Below, one piece after another: positions 33,887 to 43,799 of a stretch of DNA of 64,000 nt. Source of the DNA: Physella acuta (Eukaryota > Mollusca > Gastropoda > Physidae). The notes under the pieces are model-generated. The model had not been told where the DNA came from. It saw only the letters and a list, made by a program, of their open reading frames with translations, and made no database searches. The position numbers and the translations under genes are program-made. The DNA is taken from contig NW_026731893.1 in NCBI RefSeq assembly GCF_028476545.1, positions 992,001 through 1,056,000 of the forward strand, given 5' to 3'. Within the stretch, counting starts at the first letter, position 1, and every line of letters starts with the position of its first letter.

Positions 33887-34260
33887 CTAGACTACCCGTC
33901 ATCCCTTGGATAACTGTGGGTTTCGGGGGTCATCCATAAAAAACATTACGTCTGTCACTTATCGTCACAAAAAACCAGATCTACATTAAAAAAGAGTTGT
34001 TTTTTTTTCTTTTTAAAACACCGATTTTGGCTGAGCATGGGTCTGACCACACTATCCCTTTATATACTGACAGGTGACCTACTCAACTCAACTTCACCGT
34101 TTTTATCGTTTAAAAAAACAATTCCAGCCGAGCATGTCTCTCACCACACTATCCCTTCATATGCTTAGGACAAACAAACAGATTAACTCTACTTCACCTG
34201 CCCTGTATCCCACCAAGTTCAGATAGGCAAATTTATCATTCACATCCAAAAAAAAAAAAT
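33887..34260 (-). mobile_element. Helitron-like repeat, copy 1 (GGATGACGGGTAGTCTAG end)
   Basis: On the minus strand the terminus reads GGATGACGGGTAGTCTAG followed by T, which fits a Helitron CTAG end before T. Plus-strand words GGATAACTGTGGGTTTCGGG, GGTCATCCATAAA and ACGTCTGTCACTTATCG are shared with 35145 and 36429. Inside, GAGCATG...TGACCACACTATCCCTT occurs twice, so there is an internal tandem repeat. The other end is not defined. Confidence 0.45.
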
Positions 34261-35144
34261 TGAAATTTTTTTTTAATATTGACGTGATGTATCTAGAACC
34301 TCTCCCACCCGCATGAAAGCCTATTACACTAACAACTTAGCTATCTAGACTCGTGACGTAATTGATGTTTTTTTATGGTATAATTTAATACTTTGAGTCT
34401 CCTTATGCAACTTGATTTATGCGTATATGCCCTGTCTAGAACTAGATCTAGTAACTTTCAAATTAAATTTTATCTTAAATTAGCCAATTCCACAGCTTAA
34501 TAAACAAAGATTTATTTAAAACGATGAAGGTCTAAAATAGTTTAGTATAGAAACTCATTATTATCTAGATCTAGATAGAATTATCAATATATTCTACGAC
34601 TGGTTTAATTAAGGTTAGTTTTTGCAGTAGCCTAACTCTTGCTAGATCTAGATCTAGATCTAGATCTAGAGAGATAAACCACTTGCATTCTAGAAGCTAA
34701 AAAGCAAAGATTTATATCAAATATATAAGAATTAAAATAGTTTAATAAAGAAACTAAAAAATGCATTCTGATTTTAAAATGGATTGTATTTTTAACTAAT
34801 TAATGATGGTTTGACCTATATTCTAGATCTAGTTCTATAAATAACTTTCTTCGACAGCTTATCTTTTTAGTTTTTAGATCTAGAGCTAAAGAAATTTATT
34901 GAAAAATTAAATGAAAAAGACAGTTGAAAATGGATATAAGTGTTGAAACTTAACAAATACAGCAAACGGACGATTTGTTAAAGTTATAGCCGACAGAATA
35001 TTAGCTTTAGAACGCGTTAAACATTGGAATGGGAACACAATCTTCTTCGATAGAAGCCGCCATTGTTGATGTAAAAAGTAAACAAATCATGTGACGTCAC
35101 TATTCAGTCAAAGTAAAGCCACATTTTAAAACATTTATAATTAA
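34261..35144. other. Intergenic DNA rich in CTAGAT words
   Basis: Degenerate CTAGATCTAGATCTAGA runs at about 34430-34450, 34565-34575, 34645-34672 and 34880. No gene. A GGAATGGGAACACAATC...GCCGCCATTG patch near 35020-35070 is unremarkable. Confidence 0.45.
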
Positions 35145-35500
35145 ATAGACTACCCGTTATCTAGTTAGATAACTGTGGGTTTCGGGGGTCATCCATAAAT
35201 GACATCACGTCTGTCAGCACTTATCGTCCCAAAATAACCAGACCCCACATTCAAAAAGAAGTTTCTTAAATTTTAAAAAACTCTACTAAACTCTACTTCA
35301 CCTGCCCAGTGTCCCACCAAGTCTCAGACATGTTTGTATTTTAAAAAAAAGATTCCGGCGGAGCATGGCTATGACTACACTATCCATTCATATGCTGAGA
35401 ACGTACAAACAGATGAACTCACCTTCACCTGCCATGTGCCCCGCGAGGTCCTGATAGTCAACTTTATCATTCACATCTAGGCCTTAAGAAAAACTAATTG
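35145..35500 (-). mobile_element. Helitron-like repeat, copy 2
   Basis: Same family as 33887: GATAACTGTGGGTTTCGGGG, GTCATCCATAAATGACATC, CACCTGCCCAGTGTCCCACC and TTTATCATTCACATCTAG, in the same order. The terminal CTAG is altered. Confidence 0.45.
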
Positions 35501-35522
35501 AAAACATTGTTGTAAAAAAATA

Positions 35523-36160
35523 AACCGGGAGTGATCTCCTCTAAACTTTCTCGCATATTCTTATATAACTTGGAATATAGACATGATTTTTAATTACTTA
35601 ATTTTTAAAAAATAGAATATAATCTCATAGAAAAAGAATTGCGCACCAATCGAACGCCAAAACAAAATGTGCATAATAGTGCGCAATATTATTAGTACTT
35701 TATAAATGTACATGCGGTTTTTTTTTAGAAATCGGAAATAGCGTAAATTAGTACTTCCGTTCAACGGAAATTACTCAAAATTTGACAGAAGGTAGAGAAT
35801 TAGATCTGTTACTTACAAATGAAATTTAATTTATCTATCTGAAATAGTACTCAAGTTATAGGTTTTTGAAAAATTCAAAGTTGAAAAAGTACCACTTCCG
35901 GTTATCGGAAATCGCTAAAAAGTAGATCAGGATGTACGATATTGATAAAATACTTACATAGGACATTTCATCAACCAAAATGTTACGGTACTCAAGTTAT
36001 CGTGTTTACACACAGACAGACACACAGACATAAGGACAAGATTGCAAAATTATGTTTGTCCGTATCAGTGAAGTGCAAAACGTCGAGATTTGTAAAAATC
36101 TCGATTTTTTTTTTTGCACGATTACAAGACTTTCTCTATACTTCGTATATACGAGAAAGT
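35523..36160 (+). mobile_element. Helentron-like interspersed repeat, copy 3 (family A)
   Basis: Same organisation as the copy at 920, with AACCGGGAGTGATCTCC start, short CAGA microsatellite (about 36010-36030), CGAGATTT hairpin and TATACGAGAAAGT end. The 79-residue ORF across its right end is not a gene. Confidence 0.5.
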
Positions 36161-36428
36161 AATAAATCTTTTTACTATTAGTAAAGTCATTGTTCTAAAC
36201 TTTTATAATTAATGGGGTTAATCTACCTATGAATATATCAATAAATTAATTAACGGCTTTAAATTAGTTTGTAATTAACAGTGTGTTTAAGAAAGAACAA
36301 TGTTCTCCACCCAAAATCCTGTTTTACAGCTCTACAGATAATACAAATTCTCCCCAATAACAAATCAGACAAACAAACAAACAAAAGAATGAGTCATCAA
36401 ACATGTAAACTTGAGTTTCACTAGTATA
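36161..36428. other. Intergenic DNA
   Basis: Nothing recognised. Confidence 0.4.
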
Positions 36429-36550
36429 CTAGACTACCCGTCATCCGTTGGATAACTGTGGGTTTCGGGGGTCATCCATAAAAAACATCACGTCTGTCAC
36501 TTATCTTCACAAAAAACCAGACCCTACATTCAAAATGAGGTATTTTTTTC
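36429..36550 (-). mobile_element. Helitron-like repeat, copy 3 (fragment)
   Basis: CTAGACTACCCGTCATCC, GGATAACTGTGGGTTTCGGG and ACGTCTGTCACTTATC, as in copy 1. Only the terminal 120 bases are present. The minus-strand end is CTAG followed by T. Confidence 0.5.
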
Positions 36551-36763
36551 CAAAATAAGTATAGCTTGTAACTTAATCACGACCCACTATAATAATAGAA
36601 ATTTCGTTCATATTTTTCACATGCATTTGTAGGCTTTAAGTAGTGAGTTGTGTCTCTTAGTTGACTGTTCCACGAGTTGGATTATATAACATTTTAATTT
36701 AACCAACTATATTGTGACTCAAAAATGTTATAAAGCTTTTAAAAATGTATTAATATTACTTGA

Positions 36764-37640
36764 ACGAGAAAAATGGCCCGTTGAGGAAGGATACAACGGG
36801 CACTAGGTTGATAGCGTTGTCTCTTTTTTCTAAACCAAAACTAAAGTCTCCACCTTAACCTCAAATTGAATCGGAAACGACAATTTACGTTGAAAACGGA
36901 TTTTTATCAAGAATCGTCATTTTAATCGGATTTAAGCTTGATCTACACTTAGTTACCGCGCATTGATACTGAATACTGTCGTACCACACCCCTAAGCTAT
37001 GCACCCAATCTCAATCATGACAAAAGTCGCATTTAGAGTTTCTTTTAGGCTACTCTACTTCGGGATAGGGGGCTCCGCCCCGCCCCCCCCCCCCCTTTCG
37101 GGGAGAAAAAAGTCTGAAAGAAACACTGGGCGCATTTGTAGATCATACAAACTAAAGGAGGAGCCTGGGAGGGGCTTCGCCCCTACCGGAAGAGATGCAC
37201 GAAAGAAACTGTGCACGCAAAACACTTTTTAGATAAGAAAAAGTTCCTCCCTCCGGTGAGGAAAAAGTCTGATAGAAACACTGATGTTGCGCTTAGCCAC
37301 TACCCGAAGAATTGCATGAAAGAAACTCTACACGCAAAACGCTTATAAGATTAGACACAATAAATATGCCTTAATGTGAGTCTTTTTATTATAAAGTATC
37401 GATGACGTCATTTCTTTTAGGTTAGGAGGAGGAGGCGGGAATGGGATTTCGCCCCATCCCGAAGAAATGTATGAAAGAAACTCTTCACGCAAACCACTTA
37501 GATTAGACAAAGTTGCCTTTTTATTCAATGTTTACTCGAGAATCAATGACGTCATATTACTGTGTACACACTCCGGCTTGATACTAATTTCTACTATATG
37601 CTCCAATGTGACGTCATGTTTCGTTTTCATTTAACTATGC
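36764..37640. repeat. Tandemly duplicated repeat, left copy
   Basis: Starts ACGAGAAAAATGGCCCG and contains the hairpin GCCCGTTG...CAACGGGC. It then holds several units with GAAGAGATGC...GAAAGAAACT...CACGCAAA and AGTCTGAAAGAAACACTG, and ends GACGTCATGTTTCG. The whole arrangement recurs at 37732-38506. Internal pieces resemble the GTTTCTTCCAG MITE ends. The 77-residue ORF at 36999-37232 is not supported as a gene. Confidence 0.6.
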
Positions 37641-37731
37641 ATGTTTTTAATTAGCTTGTGTTTTCTCTATAGCGTTCTTGTCAGATACATAGATACACTG
37701 ACAGCGAAACTATTCTATATATACGAGAAAA

Positions 37732-38506
37732 ATGGCCCGTTGAGGAAGGATACAACGGGCGCTAGGTGGATAGTGCTGTCTATTTTCTCTAAACTAACCC
37801 CCCCCCCCCCCACACACACACACACACACCCCAAAACATGTCTACCGTCCCACTCAACGAAATATAATTATATACTTTTTCCAGTGTCCGCCCCCTCCCA
37901 GAAAATTCTACCCCCGCCCCCGAAAATTTCAAGTACCCCCACCCCTCTCCGGCGAGGAAAAAGTCTGACAGAAACACTTGTCGCATTTGTAGATCATACA
38001 ATCTAAAGGAATAACCTGGGCGGGGCTTCGCCCCAACTGGAAGAGATGCATGAAAAAAACTGTGCACGCTAAACACTTTTTAGATTAGAAAAAGTTCCTC
38101 CCTCCGGGGAGGAAAAAGTCTGAAAGAAACACTGGTGTCGCGCTTAGCCACTCCCCGAAGAATTGCATGAAAGAAACTCTGCACGCAAACCACTTTTTAG
38201 ATTAGACACACGAATTAGGCTGTAATTTTATTATAGAGTATCGATGACGACATTTCTTTTGAGTTGGGGGGGGGTAGGCTTTGACGTTCTTACGCGGGGG
38301 ATGGGCTTCGCCCCTACCCGAAGAATTTTATGAAAGAAACTCTTCACGCAAACCACTTTTAAGATTAGACAAAGTTGGCTTTTTAATTTAATGTTTACTA
38401 GAGAATCAATGACTTCATATTACTGTGTGCACTCTCCGGCTGTAGACTAATTTCTACTATATGCTCCAATGTGACGTCATGTTTCGTTTTCGTTTAACTA
38501 TATTTC
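37732..38506. repeat. Tandemly duplicated repeat, right copy
   Basis: Same order of parts as 36764-37640, offset by about 968 bases at the left edge: ACGAGAAAAATGGCCCG, the CCCGTTG/CAACGGG hairpin, C-rich and (CA)n tract (about 37798-37830), GGGCTTCGCCCC units, GACGTCATGTTTCG. The two copies have diverged by indels and substitutions. Confidence 0.6.
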
Positions 38507-38929
38507 TCGTTAGTATCAATATTCTTGCCACTTACTTTGTTTTAATAAGTAGCTAATCTTACTGAATACCGTAACCTCATGCACAGTCTAGTGTTTACCG
38601 TTCCTATTAAATTGTGTTAGCTTTTTAAAGGTCGTAAACTGTGTTTATCGAATTGTCATGTAGTCATCCGACTTGTTTATATAAGTCCAAAATCTCTATA
38701 AAATAAATCACAGCTTGTTTTTTTTTTTACATTTGCCTGTCTCTATACATTATCTCTCAACAAGTATATGTGTTGCTCAGTTGAAAGCTCGAATACAGTG
38801 AATAAAATATAACTTTAACTCTTCGACTTTAAACTCATCTAAAAAATATGGGTAAAAAGTAAGTACTCTTTCTAACATCACAGTCTATTTGGCCGTTGAA
38901 GTAAAAACCTGTTTCAGTGAGCGCGACAT
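38507..38929. other. Intergenic DNA
   Basis: Nothing recognised. Confidence 0.4.
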
Positions 38930-39070
38930 AAGAAAGGATAGTGTGGTCAGTACTCTACCCAACCGTCTTTACTTTCCCTAAAATGAGAGGGTAGGCTCAG
39001 GGACGTCTATGGGATCCGAACGCGAGACTTTCGGGTCAGCTTTCTCTGAGCAGCATAAAGCAAATTTGAA
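38930..39070 (-). repeat. tRNA-derived SINE (GGCGGCTAGG family)
   Basis: GTGTGGTCAGTACTCTACCC, CGTCTTTACTTTCCCTAAAA and GGGATCCGAACGCGAGAC align with 31040-31190. It lies before the duplicated block at 39110, as the SINE at 31040 lies before 31240, so the insertion probably predates the R3/R4 duplication. Confidence 0.6.
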
Positions 39071-39109
39071 ACTGGTGAATTGGTTTTTGTAGTGTTGAAT
39101 GTTTCTACC

Positions 39110-39600
39110 ACCTAACAGCAGATAATATAGAAAATGTGTCCTGTGTAAAATGTAAGCCACGACATTGGACGTTACAATGTGTTTGCTACATAATGAAATA
39201 CTTAAGAACATTTGTTTTGTTTTCGTCAAAAGGTATAGGCCTACTTTTCTTAGTAGGCTAAACACTAGTTGTAATATAACATTAAAGAGTCGATAAATGG
39301 ATTTTGCCTGCCAACGCCAATGCTTGTCATATTTTTAATAATTTTTCAAAACAATTATTCACGTATCATAATTTAGGTTTCAATGTAAACTTCGCTTATC
39401 GTTTATGTTATTTTCAAATAAAGGATGTTTTAAAAACTTAAGTGATGTTAAATGGCATTTCTATGAAAATAAACAACAATTTTAGTGTAAAACTATAATT
39501 CTGTAGGAACTTAAAAATAGTAGTAGGAAATCGGTGACACGCACGTAAGATGTAATTCATAAAATCAATGAACGCGACTTTTTAAATCCCGTCCTATGTA
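39110..39600 (+). repeat. Duplicated upstream block of R4
   Basis: Counterpart of 31240-31700: AAAATGTAAGCCACGACATTG, TTTTGCCTGCCAACG, CAATGTAAACTTCG, GTGATGTTAAATG and AAGATGTAATTCATAAAATC in the same order. Confidence 0.6.
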
Positions 39601-40531
39601 GGTTATTAATTTCTTTATCCTTTGATAAAATGTAAGCCAGCGTTAGTAGCTTGATAGCATAATATGATGTTTTAAAAGTTAAAGAAAATATCGAATAAGA
39701 TCTAAGTATTTCCTTCACTTATTTGCAAGTGGCTATTATTTTGTTTTAGGGTAATTATATTAATAACAAACTTACTCTAAGACGATGTAATTAAGATCTT
39801 ACAACAATAATTTTTGAATTATATTATAAGTAAAATTTTATTTTAAAAAACACAAACTTACAATAAATTGATGCATTCTAACTGTAAACGGCTTGTACCC
39901 TCGTCTTTACTTTTATTTATTTTCTTAGCGTTATGACGAGATTATAACGGATTTATAATCACAGAGAAAACAAAAATTTTAAAAAATGTAATCATTTTGC
40001 TGTAGCTTATGCCTCTGACACCCTTGAAGCATTTGTACAATTATATATCTGTTACTATAAAAGTAAAAGTAACGTTTGGATTTAAACCGACCATCATTTA
40101 AGATTAAGTTTCATTTTTAAAACAATTTTTCTTTCAAACTCATATTTCATCTTTTATAATACTATAAAGTTTTACCATTAAGTGAAACCTAGGACTGGCC
40201 CTTGGATGATAAATTATTTTATTGTAGCTTCTACCCAGCTATGATCGATCCTGTTTCGCGAATAAATTATCTTTAATAAAATAGTCTTCATTGTATTCAA
40301 AACTATCTTGAAACTGAGAAAACTATCATAAATATGTATTCTATTATCAAGGCCCCTCTGTGAGCACTCTAGTGCGCCTGATTTTTTATGGTAGCCGTTC
40401 ATCGCGCCGCCATGTGAAATTGAATGTTATTTGCAGAAACCTTTCTTGTCGTTTATAAAAAGTCACTTGATTTTAAATAAAAGCATCAATATATATTTAG
40501 TGCGATTTTATAATTAATCTACGTTGATTAT

Positions 40532-40550
40532 TTATTTTTTTTATTTACAG
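40532..40550 (+). other. Candidate 3' splice acceptor upstream of R4
   Basis: TTTATTTTTTTTATTTACAG ends at 40550, 91 bases before the proposed ATG at 40642. An excellent polypyrimidine-CAG match. Confidence 0.45.
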
Positions 40551-40641
40551 AGAAGAAAAACGTTTACTTTATTTTCAAAACAAGTTAGTTTTGAGTATCA
40601 AGGGAGTGATATCAGTCCAGAAAAGATTTTGCAAGATTAAA

Positions 40642-41721
40642 ATGGCTGAGACGGATGACAAAAGTTTTGAAGAGAGCGTGAGGAAACTTGTAGAGGAAAC
40701 AAGAGAATTCCTCATCCCGGATTCCGTGATGCAAACTCTGATGCTAGCATTGAGTGTTATCATCCATGGGGCGATATCTCTAGCAGGCGTCTTGTCTAAC
40801 TACATTAATATGCTCGTCTTCATTAGACTTGGTCTCAAGGACAGCATGAGTGTTGGACTTTGGGGGCTATCTTTCACAGATCTTGTAGTATCGGCTTTTC
40901 AACTAGCGACATGTGTATGTTACCTTATCACTTATGTATATCCGAATACTCCCATCAGCTCTTGGTCGATCGGCACTTTTCTTTTCGGCTCCGTAAGGTA
41001 TGTAGCGTACTTTATATCATGCTGGATAACTGCAATCATTGCTTTAGAAAGGTGTTACTGTGTTGTTGCCCCTTTTCGCGTAAAACAGGTATTTACAAAA
41101 TCAAGATGTGTTGCATCGATTATATTAATCTACATAATTCACGTTGGAATTTTACTTCCTATTTACATATATAATGACATGGAATGGGTAGTATACACGA
41201 AAGGTAAAATAGATGTAAACGGCAGCCTAATTTTTACCATGCAACTTCAGTGGACGTACACGGAACTTGGGGCCCAATGGGAAACTATCGTCAATATGGT
41301 AGAAGGTGTTACTCTCTCTTTTATTTCCCAAGGACTCATTATCCTTTGTACTTTCTGGATGGTTTTCTCTCTGAAGACATCTTCTAAAATAAGGAATCAG
41401 TCTGAAAAGAAAAGAAAAATGGACAGTCGTCAAAAATCAGACAATCTTTCATCACGGGAAAGACGTCTGGTTAAGATTGTAATTCTACTGGCTATCATAC
41501 AGACTGTCTGCAGCGTTCCAAGGTTTATGGTCATAGGAGTGTATCATCTGCTTTATGGGTGCGATCTTGGCGGTTACGACAATATGATTACACTGATCTG
41601 CGAGCTGTCGTACATCTTCAGCACTGTTTGTTGTGTTAGCAATATTTTTGTGTACCTGAAGCTTAACGCTAGTTATAGGCAACAATTTGAGTTGATTTGC
41701 CGTGTCAATATTATTAGTTAG
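40642..41721 (+). CDS. Receptor R4: seven-transmembrane GPCR, candidate chemoreceptor
   Basis: 359 residues from the ATG at 40642 (MAETDDKSFEES). An in-frame ATG at 40591 would add 17 residues (MSIKGVISVQ...). I prefer the later start because AAAATGGCTGA matches R5 and the other MAD/MAE N-termini, and because a likely splice acceptor lies just upstream. Features: TM1 N53, TM2 D80, TM3 ERC 136-138, loop-2 sequon NGS (193-195), basic ICL3 with KKRK (256-259), TM6 CSVP (290-293), TM7 NIFVY (334-338), C-tail with a cysteine. The block at 40777-40866 matches the invariant block of R1/R3/R5/R6 at both ends but differs in the middle (LSNYINM in place of LSNSVNV). No nearby AATAAA. Confidence 0.92.
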   Translation: MAETDDKSFEESVRKLVEETREFLIPDSVMQTLMLALSVIIHGAISLAGVLSNYINMLVFIRLGLKDSMSVGLWGLSFTDLVVSAFQLATCVCYLITYVYPNTPISSWSIGTFLFGSVRYVAYFISCWITAIIALERCYCVVAPFRVKQVFTKSRCVASIILIYIIHVGILLPIYIYNDMEWVVYTKGKIDVNGSLIFTMQLQWTYTELGAQWETIVNMVEGVTLSFISQGLIILCTFWMVFSLKTSSKIRNQSEKKRKMDSRQKSDNLSSRERRLVKIVILLAIIQTVCSVPRFMVIGVYHLLYGCDLGGYDNMITLICELSYIFSTVCCVSNIFVYLKLNASYRQQFELICRVNIIS

Positions 41722-41899
41722 TAGTTATTGTCCATTGATGAAATGATACAACGGGATCAAAACTGTCAATGTTTCTTTTGTTCTCTACCGCACACCATGG
41801 GTGAACCTATTTTATCGGTACATTTTACTCAAAAATATAGGCATTGTATTGTGTTTGTATAGTCTTAAGTGTAAAGTTTTCACAATGTTAAATCTACAT

Positions 41900-42096
41900 C
41901 AGGGGTCTCCAAACTTTTCAGTCCGAGGGCCGCATTAACTATCAAATTTCAGTTCGGGGGCCAGTTTCTTCCAGGCATGTCTTTGATTTTTTCTGGGCAA
42001 AGTTCCTCAGCCATCACCAACAAACGTTTTTTCCGTGGACAAAATGATCTCCGCGGGCCGGATGAGAGGACATCGCGGGCCGCATGGAGACCCCTG
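41900..42096. mobile_element. hAT-type MITE (CAGGGGTCTCC family)
   Basis: Ends CAGGGGTCTCCAAAC and (inverted) CAGGGGTCTCCATGC. Perfect 8-bp target duplication ATCTACAT at 41892-41899 and 42097-42104. The interior is GC-rich with GGGCCGC words. A related copy lies at 58307-58759. Confidence 0.85.
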
Positions 42097-42104
42097 ATCT
42101 ACAT

Positions 42105-42768
42105 CTAGCGCATTTAAACATGCACACTTTAAAAAAATAGTTTTAACAAACAATTAATAAAAACAGTGTATCATTTTATTTGCGAAAACATACCAAATTT
42201 AAATACTTACATTTCTTACATTTTTACATTTATGTAAGATATCACTGTAATATCACATACAATCTAGAATCTTAGAAGCAAAATTAATTTACGAATCACT
42301 GCTAACAATTAACACAAAATAAACAAAATTGTGAAATTTTTTTAACTTTGAATGCTATTTTTTTTAAATTTATAGAACTGATAATTTTATGTTAATGTCG
42401 TTATATAATATTATATTACAATTACAATAAACGCAAATCTTAGACGTTACAGCACACCCCTCCTCCATGTCACTGCTCATAGACTCAAAATCAGATGATT
42501 GCAAAACGTTTGTAAATTTTATCCAATAATTTTGCATGGAAATCTATTCTAGACAAAGGTCCTAACACTTAAACATATAAGCTTATAAAACATAAATCTA
42601 CACCATAGACAAATAACCTAATCTACGAGGTTAAAACGCAACCATCTGGTTTTGAACACATTGAAATAAGACTTCATTTTTTTTTAAAATAACCATTTAT
42701 ATTTAGACATTTGTATTATATGAATGTTACTTGAATTGGTGTTTATAAGACTCATAATGTGCACGTGT
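42105..42768. other. AT-rich intergenic DNA
   Basis: Nothing recognised before the LTR retrotransposon's target site. Confidence 0.45.
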
Positions 42769-42772
42769 CCTA

Positions 42773-43557
42773 TGTGACCTACTTAGGTCCAGTAATGTTT
42801 TATTTTGACATTGTATAATACCTTATATGGATTGATGGTGCAACTACCGGGGTTTTTCCACTGTCTTATTAAGGGTGTCTAAGACTAAGAAATTTTCCAT
42901 CAAGATCTGATTGATTGATTCGGATCAGTTGACTACCCCAGCCAATGGCTACATGAGTTGAGGATAACCTCCCCTGTGGCCTAAGTCTTTAACTAGGTCG
43001 CACACACGCGACACGAGGCAGTTCACCTTGATCAGGCAGTCTACCTTGATCAAACGGTCTATTAAGACCAGGCCGTCCATTTTGTCCGGCAATAGATTCT
43101 GACCATTTGAACGTGAGAGAACTTAAGTCCTGAGTGTGCTATGCTTTCTTAAGTTGTTTTAGTCTTCTAGTATAATATTACTTGTCGCCAAGTGATTCTT
43201 GAAGCTTTAGCAGTGTGGTGTGACCTGTGGCTATTTTTATACAGTGTTAAAATCTGTGATAGCATTTTTTCTTACGCTTTGTAAGTTGGGTTTTGTTATT
43301 TTCTAAATTAAATATTTTATCTCGTTTAACCTAGTGTTCTGCCACAACTGTGTTCGCTTATTAAAGGTTGTATGCAGATTGGATGAGTGTTAACTTCAAT
43401 AGTATCACTAGTTTTCCCTAGACATCAAAATCGAGCCCTAGTGTGTTGTTGAGTTAGTGTTCATTCATTTAGGCTGTAAGTCATTTGCATATAGCCCCGA
43501 AAAAAGAATCCGGGGACGTTCACCTTCTATCTGGCTGGTGGATAGGCAAACGTTACA
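42773..43557 (+). repeat. 5' LTR
   Basis: 785 bp, TG...CA ends, about 99.5% identical to the copy at 48893-49677. Confidence 0.95.
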
Positions 43558-43560
43558 AAG

Positions 43561-43578
43561 TGGGGTCTCGCCGAGATT
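43561..43578 (+). other. Candidate primer-binding site
   Basis: Three bases after the 5' LTR, TGGGGTCTCGCCGAGATT begins with the TGG expected for pairing with a tRNA CCA end. I could not assign the tRNA with confidence. Confidence 0.45.
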
Positions 43579-43799
43579 TAATCTGTCGTTCCAGTTGTTG
43601 GTTATATCAGTTAAACACTAAGTTTAGTTTGATTTAGTTGTTTTTCTATCCAGTAGCGCCGTGTTCTTACAACGCGCGCAAGGCTAGAGGTATCTAGGTC
43701 AAAAGCCAGACGTGTCACGATAGGAGGTCAAGTACACGGCCCAACGCTCCGTGTTAATTTAAAGAATCTAGGCTTGTTGTGATTTTGAAAGTTAGTGTT

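Noticed and set aside
40591-40641. Upstream in-frame ATG of R4 as the real start (and likewise 54054 for R5)
   Set aside because: The extra residues are not shared between receptors, whereas the AAAATGGCTGA start aligns with the MAD/MAE N-termini of the family and follows a likely splice acceptor.
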